Positions 1 to 8,197 of a stretch of DNA of 64,000 bases are shown one piece after another. The DNA is from Andreprevotia lacus DSM 23236 (GTDB taxonomy: Bacteria > Pseudomonadota > Gammaproteobacteria > Burkholderiales > Chitinibacteraceae). The stretch covers positions 1 to 64,000 of the forward strand of contig NZ_FWXD01000021.1 in the NCBI RefSeq assembly GCF_900176275.1, in the 5' to 3' direction. The notes under the pieces are model-generated. The model saw nothing but the letters and a program-made list of their open reading frames with translations. It was not told the origin of the DNA and searched no databases. The translations under genes and the position numbers were made by a program. How positions within the stretch are numbered: position 1 is the first letter of the stretch; each line of letters opens with the position of its first letter.

Positions 1-291
1 CTTGGCTTTCTCTTGTGCTTCTGCCAGCTGGACTTGCAGCGCCTTGATCTGTTGCTCCGGCGTGAGCGGTTTGGGGTCTTGGTCGATGGTCATCACCGCC
101 AAGGATGCCGCAGTTCGCCAGTCTTGTCGCCCATGCTTGCGTAACCAGGTCAGGACGGTGGAGCGGCCTTGGATGCCGTAGCAGGCTTGGGCCTGTTTAT
201 AGGTAAGCTGGCCTTTTTCGACCTGTTCAACGACAGCCAGTTTGAAGGCGAGGGTGTAGTCCCGTTGTGTGCGCTTGATCTTTGATTCCAT
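1..291 (-). CDS. IS3-family transposase OrfA, 3' end outside the window
   Basis: The 97 visible residues start MESKIKRTQRDYTLAFKLAV and carry a helix-turn-helix of the IS3 OrfA type: a Lys/Arg-rich start, then a KQAQACYGIQGRSTVLTWLRKHG recognition region (residues about 33-54). A helical segment rich in Gln and Leu begins near residue 80, matching the leucine zipper that dimerises OrfA with the OrfAB transposase. OrfA binds the terminal repeats; the DDE catalytic part (OrfB) would lie to the left of base 1. The ATG at 291-289 is the only sensible start. Intactness beyond the window edge is unknown. Confidence 0.85.
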   Translation of the reverse strand, partial: MESKIKRTQRDYTLAFKLAVVEQVEKGQLTYKQAQACYGIQGRSTVLTWLRKHGRQDWRTAASLAVMTIDQDPKPLTPEQQIKALQVQLAEAQEKAK

Positions 292-344
292 GACACTTGT
301 CCTTGTGTGAGGGGAAAAGTGTCAACGTATTTCAGGACGGGTCA
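1..344 (-). mobile_element. Left end of an IS3-type insertion sequence (partial)
   Basis: The window opens inside an insertion sequence read on the minus strand. Its outer end is placed at about 344, because the outward sequence begins TGACCCGTCCTGAAATACG, a TGA-starting end as is usual for IS3-family termini, and host sequence with a terminator follows at once. The first transposase frame starts about 50 bases inside this end, which is normal spacing. The other end lies outside the window, so completeness and target duplication cannot be judged. Confidence 0.75.
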
Positions 345-349
345 GGGCA

Positions 350-383
350 AACAAAAAAGCCCCGCTCAGGCGGGGCTTTTTGC
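350..383. terminator. Bidirectional intrinsic terminator
   Basis: A stem AAGCCCCGC/GCGGGGCTT with a four-base loop is flanked by a run of A on the left and a run of T on the right. It can end transcripts on either strand. It lies just past the 3' end of the minus-strand glycosylase gene and outside the insertion sequence end, so it most likely terminates the chemoreceptor-glycosylase transcript. Confidence 0.85.
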
Positions 384-498
384 TGCTGCACGTAGCGGCC
401 TGCAGCATGGGGTGAACGTTCAGCCGTTCGGGCAGTTCTGGTAAGTGGTGATGCAGACCGAGTGCTGTTTGCGTTCAGCGCGCCTTGCCGGCACCGCT

Positions 499-1032
499 TC
501 AACGGGCCTTGGAGGTGGCCAGATGAGGCAGCAGTACCGACCAGGCCTGCAGTTTCTCGCTGAATGCAGAGGTCAACGCCGGGCTGGTCGATGGCAATGC
601 GTAGTGGGCCAACCCGGCTGGCAGCTGCCGGTGGCCCAGCTTCCAGGCGGTCTGGCCGTTGAAGGCGACCGCTTGCAGTCGGGGCAGGGTGGCAATCAGG
701 GCTGCCAGCGGGTTGGTGGCAACGTCGCGCAGATTGCCGTCGAGGCTGCCCTTGCGCTGCGCCTGGCCGACCACGTCCCACAGGCCGACCCCATGTTGCA
801 ACAGCAAGGGCAGGCGCTCGGCATAAGGCAGGGCGGGCAGCGGCTGGCCGGTGAGTTCGGCCATGATGGGCCAGAAGGCATTGCGCGGGTGCGCATAGTA
901 CGCCTGTGCGGCCAGCGAGGCGGTGCCGGGCAGGCTGCCCAGCACCAGCACGCTTACTTCTTCGTTGATCACCGGTGCCATGCTGCAGAGCAGGTCGCCG
1001 GCCACGGCCGCGTCGTGCGGAGCGTTGCTCAC
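499..1032 (-). CDS. DNA-deoxyinosine (hypoxanthine) glycosylase, uracil-DNA glycosylase superfamily
   Basis: A 177-residue protein of the family-6 uracil/hypoxanthine-DNA glycosylase group, which removes deaminated adenine (hypoxanthine) from DNA. Seen directly: the family's first motif [10 protein letters not shown] (about 31-40), followed by [10 protein letters not shown] (about 45-54), and a C-terminal LPSTSPA box (about 146-152) that matches the second active-site loop. The start is a GTG whose last bases overlap the stop of the upstream chemoreceptor gene (GTGA), so translation is probably coupled. An internal ATG at codon 18 is an alternative start. Pairing with a chemoreceptor is odd and probably reflects compact packing. 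Confidence 0.85.
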   Translation of the reverse strand: MSNAPHDAAVAGDLLCSMAPVINEEVSVLVLGSLPGTASLAAQAYYAHPRNAFWPIMAELTGQPLPALPYAERLPLLLQHGVGLWDVVGQAQRKGSLDGNLRDVATNPLAALIATLPRLQAVAFNGQTAWKLGHRQLPAGLAHYALPSTSPALTSAFSEKLQAWSVLLPHLATSKAR

Positions 1033-2831
1033 TTGCCGGTTTGCGTGAATACGCTGCCGTCGAGGCCAAGCCGCAGGCCGCCCCAGTGACGGCCATCGAC
1101 GACAATGGGCACATCCAGCTCGGTCATGATCTCGCCGGTATCGCGCACATAGGTCTGCAGCAGGAAGCGCTGCGTATTGCGCGCGGCACGCAGGCCGGCC
1201 GGATCGTTGAAGATGCGCTTGTCGCGGCTGTTGACGAGGTCGGTGGCCTTGTCGCCGGTTTGCGGTTTGGAATACCAGCTGTTGTGCGTGGGGCCATAGC
1301 CGTTGGCATCAACCGCGAGCGAGAACTTGCCACCGTTGGTTTCCTTCACCAGCTGGTCGTACAGCGGCTGGATTTCCTTCTCGAACAACTGGTCGTAGCT
1401 GGTGCGGTATTTGGCGGGGTTGCTGCCGGCAATGGCCTGGTAATTCTGGTCGAACACGTTCACACCACGGCGGCGGAACTCCTCGATGCGTGCCGCAACC
1501 TGGTCGCGGAAACGGCCACAACGCTGGATGGCTGCATCCAGCTCGCCCTGGCCAACCACAAAGCGGCCTATCATTTCCTGCACGCGCTCGGCGGCACTGG
1601 CCAGGTCTTGCGACGATTGCGCCGAGCGCGTCATGCGCTCGTTGACCGCCAGCGACAGCTGATGGATTTCCGACACATTGGCGTTGACCAGATTGTTGGC
1701 CTGCGAGAACTCCTCCAGCGTGCCGGCAATGCCGTGCAGCGCGTCATTGGTGGTTTCGAAGTCGCTCATCATCTTGGCGAACTGTGCCGATGCCTTGCCC
1801 ACTACTTCGTGCGTCAGGCGCGCATCGTGATTGATCTGCTCGGTTTCGGTGAGCGTCTCGGCCACCTGGTTCAGCATGCTGTCGATATTGTGCGAGATGT
1901 CGTCGGTGGCGAGGCCTACCTTGTCGGCCAGTTTGCGCACCTCGTCGGCCACCACGGCAAAGCCTCGGCCGGCTTCGCCGGCGCGGGCTGCCTCGATGGC
2001 GGCGTTGAGTGCCAGCAGATTGGTCTGGCCGGAGATTTCCTTGATCAGATCAACAATGGACTTGATGTTGGACGAACTGCGGTTCAGCCCGTGCACGGTG
2101 GTATTGAAGTTGGCGATCTTGCCGGTGATGGCATTGATGCGCTGGGTGACGTCCTGCAGTTCGGCATAGGATTCACGCGCCAGCTCCAGATTGCCAGCGG
2201 TGGTTTCGGAAATATTCTGCGTGCGCTGCGTAACGGCATTGATGCCGTGGGTCGTTTCATTGCTGGCGCCGACCACCTTTTGCGCCAGACTATCCTGCTG
2301 CTGGGTGGAGCTGGCCGAATCCTTGATGTTCTTCATCGACTTGGCGGCTTCCAGTGCAATGCCGACCGTCATGGTCTGCACGCTGGAAATGATTTCGCGC
2401 TGCTTGGCCAGGAAGGCATTGCAGGTCTGGCCCAGCCGGGCGATTTCATCGCTGGTAATGACCGGTACATCGGTCGACAGATCCCCGTCGCCGCGCGCCA
2501 CACCTTCCAGCACGGTGGTGATGTTGCGGATGGGGCGGGTGATCCAGTAATTGAAATACACGCACTGTATGGTCACCAGCACCGCGGTCAGCACGAGTGC
2601 CACCCAAGCCAGCAGCTGGATGCCGTCCAGCGCGGCGACCAGCTCGCGCGTGGCGGCAGCGTCCAGTTTCAGGCGGGCTGCCAGTGCGGTCAGCTCGCCC
2701 CCGGCGACGTAAGTCGATACCAGGATGGCCAGCGGAAACAGCGCGAACAGGTAGATGAAGGCAAACTTGCGCCCAAGCGTGGGGAGCAAGGTGCGCTCCA
2801 TGCTGGTATGGAATTGGTCAAGCCAGGTCAT
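1029..2831 (-). CDS. Methyl-accepting chemotaxis protein with a C-terminal sensor-like domain
   Basis: A 600-residue chemoreceptor. Two membrane helices lie at about 24-44 and 72-96 with only a ~27-residue periplasmic loop, so it has no real periplasmic ligand domain. A HAMP region follows (about 97-150), then the signalling coiled coil with the conserved hairpin tip ([20 protein letters not shown] at 265-284, then [18 protein letters not shown]). After the hairpin there is a further 150-residue domain (about 450-600) containing the motifs [18 protein letters not shown] and [14 protein letters not shown] similar C-terminal module occurs in other proteobacterial chemoreceptors and is thought to sense ligands in the cytoplasm. 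It is the first gene of a two-gene unit with the glycosylase. Confidence 0.92.
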   Translation of the reverse strand: MTWLDQFHTSMERTLLPTLGRKFAFIYLFALFPLAILVSTYVAGGELTALAARLKLDAAATRELVAALDGIQLLAWVALVLTAVLVTIQCVYFNYWITRPIRNITTVLEGVARGDGDLSTDVPVITSDEIARLGQTCNAFLAKQREIISSVQTMTVGIALEAAKSMKNIKDSASSTQQQDSLAQKVVGASNETTHGINAVTQRTQNISETTAGNLELARESYAELQDVTQRINAITGKIANFNTTVHGLNRSSSNIKSIVDLIKEISGQTNLLALNAAIEAARAGEAGRGFAVVADEVRKLADKVGLATDDISHNIDSMLNQVAETLTETEQINHDARLTHEVVGKASAQFAKMMSDFETTNDALHGIAGTLEEFSQANNLVNANVSEIHQLSLAVNERMTRSAQSSQDLASAAERVQEMIGRFVVGQGELDAAIQRCGRFRDQVAARIEEFRRRGVNVFDQNYQAIAGSNPAKYRTSYDQLFEKEIQPLYDQLVKETNGGKFSLAVDANGYGPTHNSWYSKPQTGDKATDLVNSRDKRIFNDPAGLRAARNTQRFLLQTYVRDTGEIMTELDVPIVVDGRHWGGLRLGLDGSVFTQTGK

Positions 2832-2920
2832 GCCTGTTCCTTGGGGCTGCTGATGATGTCGTTATAGGTTTGGCCGTAAGAACGGCCAAACCGGATCGAA
2901 CAGGGCGGGGGCGCAGTGGC

Positions 2921-3337
2921 TTAATTTGCGGCAAAAGCGGCTTGCAGCTGCTCCAGGCTGATGTGCCAGCGGCCCAGCATGTGGCGGAACACGGCCAGCT
3001 CGGCTTCGCTGAAATCGTCATCGGCCTTGGAGAGGTCCAACGCCAGCGCAGCAACCAGCAGGCGCTTTTTGGGGTCATCGACGGCATCAAGCAGCAGATC
3101 GATGCGCTCGCGGTCAATCAGCTTGATCTGGCCGGCATCGTCGGCTTCGTCGGACAGATCGTTCAGGTAATCCTGCAGTACGGTGATGAAGTCCTTGCGG
3201 CTGATGCCCAGTGCTTCATACATGTGCAGGTGTTCCAGCTCATCCAGCTCAGCCGGGTCGAAGTTGCCGTCGCAACTCATTTGCATCACCAGGATGCGTG
3301 CCAGGGCTTCCGGGCTGTTATTGGCATATTTCTTCAT
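2921..3337 (-). CDS. TerB-like protein
   Basis: A 138-residue acidic, all-helical protein. The N-terminal pattern LARILVMQMSCDGNFDPAEL followed by a repeated helical half near residues 85-125 (VAALALDLSKADDDFSEAEL) is typical of TerB/tellurite-resistance-like folds, in which Asp/Glu clusters bind metal. In most bacteria such stand-alone TerB-like proteins have no proven link to tellurite. Its ATG overlaps the stop of the upstream thioesterase gene by four bases (ATGA), so the two are probably co-translated. The telA operon of this window is 32 kb away and is not linked to it. Confidence 0.7.
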   Translation of the reverse strand: MKKYANNSPEALARILVMQMSCDGNFDPAELDELEHLHMYEALGISRKDFITVLQDYLNDLSDEADDAGQIKLIDRERIDLLLDAVDDPKKRLLVAALALDLSKADDDFSEAELAVFRHMLGRWHISLEQLQAAFAAN

Positions 3338-3774
3338 GATTTTGCTTCCCTTAATCCCTGTAGCGCCTCAATAAAGGCTGCCGGTATGGCCACGCTTTTG
3401 CGTTTGGCGTAATCAAAAAAAACGATACTGGTTTTGGCTTGGGCAACTTCGCGTTCTGCTGCGCGGATGCGGTAGTACAGATCGAAGCTGCTACGCCCCA
3501 TTTCATCGGCTGCCAGTTCAAACGTCAACTGTTCTCCGGCAAACGCTTCACTGCGATATACCACGGCCACGTCCGCCAGAATAATCCCGGGAAGGGTATC
3601 ACTGCCCAGCTCGGAAAACCCTAATGCTGCAAGAAAACCGACGCGCGCCTCCTGCATCAGGGCCAGTAGAGCCTGGTTGGCAAGGTGGCCGCCATAGTTG
3701 AGATCGGTAATGCGCACGGCGATGCACGTTGCATGATCGCAGTGTGCGGGCAGATCGAGTTTGAGGCGGGACAT
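3334..3774 (-). CDS. Hotdog-fold acyl-CoA thioesterase (4-hydroxybenzoyl-CoA thioesterase type)
   Basis: A 146-residue hotdog protein. The N-terminal motif VRITDLNYGGHLANQALLALMQEAR has the D-N-G-H/N pattern in which the Asp is the usual catalytic residue of the YbgC/4HBT group, and the IVFFDYAKRKSVAIP strand near the C-terminus closes the fold. It would hydrolyse short or medium acyl-CoA esters; the natural substrate cannot be told from sequence. The ATG at 3774 is chosen because the family begins a few residues before this motif; longer upstream in-frame sequence looks non-coding and overlaps the divergent stress-protein gene. Confidence 0.82.
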   Translation of the reverse strand: MSRLKLDLPAHCDHATCIAVRITDLNYGGHLANQALLALMQEARVGFLAALGFSELGSDTLPGIILADVAVVYRSEAFAGEQLTFELAADEMGRSSFDLYYRIRAAEREVAQAKTSIVFFDYAKRKSVAIPAAFIEALQGLREAKS

Positions 3775-3888
3775 GGCGGCAGCAGATAACGGGGTAAGCG
3801 GAGTGTAAAGTGTGAAAGGTACCGCCGCAACCCGTGCCGCGCCCCTTCTGCTAGACTGAAAACAGGCACAAACCCCAAGGAGAGTGCG

Positions 3889-4347
3889 ATGTATCAGAAA
3901 ATTCTGGTGCCGGTAGACGATAGCGAAACCTGCGCCGCTGCCTTGCAGGAAGCCGCGCGTTTTGCCAAGGATCAACAGGCCAAAGTGCGCCTGGTGCACG
4001 TGATTGATCTGGCGCAATTTGCCTGGAGCGCCAACGAGTTCCTCGACGTACCGCAATTGCAGGAGGCGCTGCGCAGTGCCGGCAAGCGCACGCTGGCGAC
4101 GCAGACCGAACGCATGCAGCAAGCCGGGGTGACGGTGGAAGGCGAACTGCTGGAAGCCTGGGGCGGCAATCTGGCCAAAACCATTGTTGAAGACGCGCTC
4201 AAATGGGGCGCGGAAGTCATCGTCATGGGCACACACGGTTACGGCGGCTTGACCCACCTGCTGCTGGGCAGCGTGGCCGAAGGTGTGATGCACCAGACTA
4301 CATTGCCCGTGTTGCTGATCCGGGCCAAGAGAGCCAATGCAAGTTGA
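3889..4347 (+). CDS. Universal stress protein (UspA family)
   Basis: A 152-residue single-domain Usp protein. It starts with YQKILVPVDDSE, the conserved first strand and Asp, and has the nucleotide-binding loop GTHGYGGLTHLLLGSVAEGV at about 122-141, matching G-2x-G-9x-G-S, so it is predicted to bind ATP. A strong ribosome site (AAGGAG, 8 bases upstream) supports the start at 3889. The stop overlaps the next gene by 11 bases, which suggests co-translation with the radical-SAM enzyme. Such proteins help survival during starvation or oxidative stress; the exact trigger is not visible here. Confidence 0.93.
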   Translation: MYQKILVPVDDSETCAAALQEAARFAKDQQAKVRLVHVIDLAQFAWSANEFLDVPQLQEALRSAGKRTLATQTERMQQAGVTVEGELLEAWGGNLAKTIVEDALKWGAEVIVMGTHGYGGLTHLLLGSVAEGVMHQTTLPVLLIRAKRANAS

Positions 4348-5206
4348 AGGAAAAACGGTGCAGCCGCTGCGCGTGGATAACCACGACCGCGACAGCGCCG
4401 GCTTTGTTTACGTTTACCCGGTGATTTCGCGCCGAGCCGGTGGTGTTTCGGTCGGTATCAACCTGAACCCCAATAACGCTTGCAACTGGCGCTGCCTGTA
4501 TTGCCAGGTGCCCGATTTGCAGCGCGGTGGCCCGCCGGCTATCGATCTGGCGCAGCTCGAAGCCGAGCTGACGCAGATGCTGGACGATATCGTGCTGGGC
4601 GACTTCATGACCCGCCGCGTGCCGGAAGGGACACGCCGCCTGAACGACATCGCGTTCTCCGGCAACGGTGAGCCGACCATGAGCGACGCTTTCCCCGAGG
4701 CACTGGCGATCGTCGAGCGTGCGATAACGCGCTACCAGCTGGCAGGCAAGATCAAGCTGGTGCTGATCAGCAACGGCAGCCAGTTCTATCGTGAACCGGT
4801 GCAGGCGGCTGCGCGTCTGATGGCAACCTTGGGCGGGGAGGTGTGGTTCAAGGTTGATCGGGCGCCGGTCGATGGCTTCAGCATCACCAACCAGATCAAC
4901 CTCAAGCGCGATGCGGTCACCCGCCATCTTGCCGCCGCCTGTGCCGCCTGTCCGACCTGGCTGCAGACCTGCATGTTCGCACTGGATGGCGCGCTGCCGA
5001 CGGACGCGGAGCTGGATGCCTACTGCGATTACCTGCGTGAGCTACGCGAGCAAGGCATCCTGCTGCGGGGGGTGTTGCTATACGGGTTGGCACGCCCGTC
5101 CATGCAGCCGGAAGCCGCACGGCTGCAGGCAGCGCCCGCAGACTGGATGCAGGCGCTGGCACAGCGGATTGAGGCGCTGGGCTATGTGGTCAAGCTCAGT
5201 ACCTGA
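4337..5206 (+). CDS. Radical SAM enzyme, COG0731-like
   Basis: A 289-residue radical S-adenosylmethionine enzyme. The cluster motif CNWRCLYC (C-x3-C-x2-C, about residues 49-56) binds the [4Fe-4S] cluster, and FSGNGEPT (about 110-117) is the GGE-like SAM-binding motif. The pattern VGINLNPNNACNWRCLYC and the later VWFKVDRA region resemble the COG0731 group (wyosine-synthase-like Fe-S oxidoreductases), most of which have no known reaction in bacteria. Extra Cys residues at about 197, 200 and 206 (CAACPTWLQTC) might hold a second cluster. The gene overlaps the universal stress protein gene upstream. Substrate unknown. Confidence 0.85.
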   Translation: MQVEGKTVQPLRVDNHDRDSAGFVYVYPVISRRAGGVSVGINLNPNNACNWRCLYCQVPDLQRGGPPAIDLAQLEAELTQMLDDIVLGDFMTRRVPEGTRRLNDIAFSGNGEPTMSDAFPEALAIVERAITRYQLAGKIKLVLISNGSQFYREPVQAAARLMATLGGEVWFKVDRAPVDGFSITNQINLKRDAVTRHLAAACAACPTWLQTCMFALDGALPTDAELDAYCDYLRELREQGILLRGVLLYGLARPSMQPEAARLQAAPADWMQALAQRIEALGYVVKLST

Positions 5207-5277
5207 GTGCCTTTGAGGCACGGGATTCCGGCCACTGCGAGAAAGGACGCCTCGTCAGTGGCGCGGCGCACACCGGC

Positions 5278-5592
5278 TCAATGCGCCGCAGGGCGCGCTG
5301 CATCGTTGCTGGCTGGTTCGGCGCTGGCCGCTTCCAGCAGCAGGGTATAGAGCTCGGGGCGGTGTTGCTTGAGGTAGCGCAGCACGGCGACATCATCCTT
5401 GCCGATCTGGGCCAGGTCGATGCGCTCGACGTGCACCACGCGCAGCAGCTCCTGCACCGGCTTGGGCATGGCACGGCCACTCTCGTAACGCGAGCCGCCG
5501 CTTTGCGTAACGCCGATCCTGCCCCAGAATTCCTGCTGGTTCATGCCGAGTTTGAGGCGGATTTCACGCGGATTGACGGTGGTTGCTGGCAT
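5278..5592 (-). CDS. Small XRE-type helix-turn-helix regulator
   Basis: A 104-residue protein. Residues about 8-45 (PREIRLKLGMNQQEFWGRIGVTQSGGSRYESGR) form a Cro/CI-type helix-turn-helix. The rest is a helical extension (LLRVVHVERIDLAQIGKDDV) that may mediate dimerisation. An AGGAG site sits eight bases before the ATG at 5592, which fixes the start; a longer frame to 5673 lacks one. It is divergent from the DUF455 gene, so it may regulate itself and that gene, but no clear operator was found. Direct targets cannot be named. Confidence 0.82.
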   Translation of the reverse strand: MPATTVNPREIRLKLGMNQQEFWGRIGVTQSGGSRYESGRAMPKPVQELLRVVHVERIDLAQIGKDDVAVLRYLKQHRPELYTLLLEAASAEPASNDAARPAAH

Positions 5593-5722
5593 CGTATTGC
5601 TCCTGAAAAAACGCCGTGCGCAACAGGCAGAGACGGCGGGTGGAATCGTCATCTTAAAATTCACGCGCGGCACAAGCCCGTAACTATTCGACCGTCATGA
5701 AGTGCAATAATTACAATGTCGT

Positions 5723-6523
5723 ATGGGAACTGATTTGAAATCGTTGCATGGCGCGGTGTTGACGGCGCTGCAAGAGACTGACCCGCTGCGCAAAGCCGCG
5801 CTGGCGCGCGGGATTTACCCCGATCTGCTGGCAGATGCCGAGCCGGTACCCTATATGCGGGTCACCTGTCCAGGCCGGCCGGAACGCCCGCAGCTGGTGC
5901 CGCCGGCCGAGCTGGTGCAGCGCAAGGTCAGCAGCAAGGAAGGGCGCGCGGCACTGCTGCACGCCATTGCGCACATCGAATTCAACGCCATCAATCTCGC
6001 GCTGGATGCCGTGCACCGCTTTCGCGACATGCCGGCCGACTACGTAGCCGACTGGCTGCAGGTGGCGCGTGAAGAGGCACTGCATTTCAGCCTGCTGCGC
6101 GAGCATCTGCGCACGCTGGGTTATGACTATGGTGATTTCCCGGCGCACGACGGACTGTGGGACATGGCGGTCAAAACCGCCGATGACGTGCTGGTGCGCA
6201 TGGCGCTGGTGCCGCGCATTCTGGAAGCGCGCGGGCTGGATGCCACGCCGCCGATCCGGGGCAAGTTTGCCGGTGCCGGTGACAAACGCGCCTGTGAAAT
6301 CCTCGACATCATCCTGCGTGATGAAATCGGCCACGTGCAGATCGGCAACCGATGGTTCCACTGGTGCTGCGCGCAGCGCGGGCTGGAACCGGTAGCCACC
6401 TTCGTGCAACTGCTACGCGACTATGACGCGCCGGCATTTCGTGGTGCACTCAACTATCCCGCACGGCTGGAGGCGGGGTTTACCGATGATGAGCTGGCCC
6501 TGATCGAGTCTTTGAAGATCTGA
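5723..6523 (+). CDS. DUF455 ferritin-like protein
   Basis: A 266-residue protein of the DUF455 family, which has a ferritin-like four-helix bundle related to the tRNA hydroxylase MiaE. Helix motifs seen: AIAHIEFNAINLALDA (about 80-95), REEALHFSLLREHL (about 115-128), and EILDIILRDEIGHVQIGNRW (about 191-210). The E-x2-H pairs in these helices (HIE, EEALH, DEIGH) are the expected di-iron ligands. The substrate is unknown. The start at 5723 lacks a ribosome site; a TACAAT hexamer lies six bases upstream (5712-5717), so the mRNA could be leaderless. Confidence 0.88.
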   Translation: MGTDLKSLHGAVLTALQETDPLRKAALARGIYPDLLADAEPVPYMRVTCPGRPERPQLVPPAELVQRKVSSKEGRAALLHAIAHIEFNAINLALDAVHRFRDMPADYVADWLQVAREEALHFSLLREHLRTLGYDYGDFPAHDGLWDMAVKTADDVLVRMALVPRILEARGLDATPPIRGKFAGAGDKRACEILDIILRDEIGHVQIGNRWFHWCCAQRGLEPVATFVQLLRDYDAPAFRGALNYPARLEAGFTDDELALIESLKI

Positions 6524-6548
6524 TCAAGGCCAGCGGCGTGCGGTGGCT

Positions 6549-7226
6549 TCAGACCGTCGTATTCAAGGCTGCCAGTACCGCTGGCAGCTCATCGAACGCC
6601 GAAATCAGCGCATCTGCCCCCAGTGCGGCCACATTCTCGCCATAGCCATAATCGACCATGACCACCGGGCTGCCTGCAGCGCGTGCGGCCAGCAGGTCGT
6701 TCTTGGAGTCACCGACCATCAGCAGCGCTTGAGCCGGCACGTTCAACGCGGCTGCGGCGTGCAGCAGCGGCTCGGCGGCCGGTTTCTTTTGCGGTAGCGT
6801 GTCGCCTGCCACCACGCAGTCAAAACGCTCGTGGATGCCCAGTAGTTCCAGTAGCGGCAGGGTATAGCGCTCGGGTTTGTTGGTGACGATGGCGAGCGGA
6901 TAGCCGGCAGCGTGCAGCTCGGCCAGCGTGTGCTGCACCTGCGGATAGAACTCGGTGGCGATCTTCAGCCCGGCCTTGTAGTGGCGGTCGAAGTTGCCCA
7001 TGGCGGCGCGCTGCAGCTCGCTGCCGGTGAACTCGGCGTGGTGGTCATCGGCCAAGGTACGGGCAACCAGGCTGGCGGCGCCATCGCCAACGTAGCTGGC
7101 AACGGCATCCACCTCCAACGGGGCGAGGCCGGCGTCGGCGCGTGCAAGGTTGGCCGCGCGGGCAAGGTCGTGCACCGAATCGATCAGGGTGCCGTCGAGG
7201 TCAAAAGCGATTGCTTGTATGGGCAT
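6549..7226 (-). CDS. gph: Phosphoglycolate phosphatase (HAD superfamily)
   Basis: A 225-residue HAD phosphatase. Motif I is FDLDGTLIDS (about 7-16), motif II is IVTNKP (about 112-117), and motif IV is MVGDSKNDLLAA (about 173-184); an alpha-helical cap lies between I and II. This layout and length fit Gph, which clears 2-phosphoglycolate formed during DNA repair. It lies downstream of rpe on the same strand, the order dam-rpe-gph also being known from other proteobacteria, which supports the name. The ATG at 7226 (MPIQAIAF) is preferred over one ten codons upstream. A repeat element separates the two genes. Confidence 0.9.
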   Translation of the reverse strand: MPIQAIAFDLDGTLIDSVHDLARAANLARADAGLAPLEVDAVASYVGDGAASLVARTLADDHHAEFTGSELQRAAMGNFDRHYKAGLKIATEFYPQVQHTLAELHAAGYPLAIVTNKPERYTLPLLELLGIHERFDCVVAGDTLPQKKPAAEPLLHAAAALNVPAQALLMVGDSKNDLLAARAAGSPVVMVDYGYGENVAALGADALISAFDELPAVLAALNTTV

Positions 7227-7282
7227 GGCAGGGCAGGGGTAGAGGGCAGCCAGCATGGCTGGCTGCGGGTGAACAGGTGTTG

Positions 7283-7397
7283 AGAGCCGCTAACAAAACC
7301 CAGTGTAGCGGTGCTGGCAAGGCACGCGAAACGCAGACAGTACAAACCGTACGGCCAGTGAGCGTAACGCCGCCGGCAGGGTTTTGTTGGCGGCTCT
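7283..7397 (-). repeat. MITE-like 3'-end repeat, copy 1
   Basis: About 115 bp bounded by 19-bp inverted repeats (AGAGCCGCTAACAAAACCC and its partner, one mismatch). Read on the minus strand it begins right at the TAA stop of rpe and contains the core TGTCTGCGTTTCGCGTGCC followed by TTGCCAGCACCGCT. Two more copies occur at 40634-40745 and 59992-60104. The ends can pair to form a long stem. It encodes nothing, so it is either a non-autonomous mobile element or a structured 3' untranslated element. Confidence 0.85.
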
Positions 7398-8080
7398 TAG
7401 CGGGTGGCGCGCTCGATCTCGGCTTTCATGTCGCCGATGATCTGCGCATAGTTGGCGTGGCCGAAAATGGCCGATCCGGCAACAAAGGTATCCACCCCGG
7501 CCGAAGCAATGTCGCCGATATTGTCGATCTTCACGCCGCCATCGATTTCCAGATGGATATGCCGGCCGCTGCGTGCCTTGTAGGCATCCAGCCTGGCGCG
7601 GCAGGCGCGGGCCTTGTCCAGCATGGCCGGGATGAAGGACTGGCCGCCGAAGCCGGGGTTGACCGACATCAGCAGCACCATGTCTACCTTGTCGAGCACG
7701 TAGTCGAGGTAATCCAGCGGGGTGGCCGGGTTGAATACCAGGCCGGCCTGGCAGCCGTGGTGCTTGATCAGGCCCAGGGTGCGGTCGATATGCGACGAGG
7801 CTTCTGGATGGAAGGTGATGATGTCGGCGCCGGCCTTGGCAAAGTCCGGCACGATGCGGTCCACCGGGCTGACCATCAGGTGGACGTCGATGGGCACGGT
7901 GGCATAAGGCTTGATGGCCTCGCACACCAGCGGGCCGATGGTGAGGTTGGGCACGTAATGGTTGTCCATCACGTCGAAGTGGATCAGGTCCGCACCGGCG
8001 GCGATCACGTTCTTCACTTCCTCGCCCAGCCGGGCAAAATCAGCGGACAGAATGCTGGGGGCGATACGGGCCTGCGTCAT
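7397..8080 (-). CDS. rpe: Ribulose-phosphate 3-epimerase
   Basis: A 227-residue TIM-barrel enzyme that interconverts ribulose 5-phosphate and xylulose 5-phosphate in the pentose phosphate pathway. Seen: [16 protein letters not shown] (6-21), the metal-site strands LIHFDVMD and [10 protein letters not shown], and [10 protein letters not shown] plus FVAGSAIFG for phosphate binding. The length is normal. An AAGGAG site sits eight bases before the ATG at 8080. The stop lies at the edge of repeat copy 1, and gph follows about 170 bases downstream. Confidence 0.96.
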   Translation of the reverse strand: MTQARIAPSILSADFARLGEEVKNVIAAGADLIHFDVMDNHYVPNLTIGPLVCEAIKPYATVPIDVHLMVSPVDRIVPDFAKAGADIITFHPEASSHIDRTLGLIKHHGCQAGLVFNPATPLDYLDYVLDKVDMVLLMSVNPGFGGQSFIPAMLDKARACRARLDAYKARSGRHIHLEIDGGVKIDNIGDIASAGVDTFVAGSAIFGHANYAQIIGDMKAEIERATR

Positions 8081-8197
8081 GGCGATGCTCCTTGATCTCA
8101 CTTGCGCCATTCTAAACGAGCGAAGTTGTTTGCGGCGACGACACCTTGGCATTGCAATTGGCTTAAAATTCCATGCTGAATCCGGAAAGGCGCTTTT

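Noticed and set aside
975-2867. 630-codon open frame on the plus strand opposite the chemoreceptor gene
   Set aside because: The minus-strand product has full MCP motifs. The plus frame has no recognisable domain and exists because GC-rich codons leave the opposite strand open.
2921-3337. A tellurite-resistance cluster formed by the TerB-like gene and telA
   Set aside because: The two genes are 32 kb apart with unrelated genes between, and no TerC, TerD or TerZ-like gene is present.
3775-4293. Extended thioesterase frame reaching back to 4293
   Set aside because: The extension is antisense to the universal stress protein gene and precedes the family's normal start.
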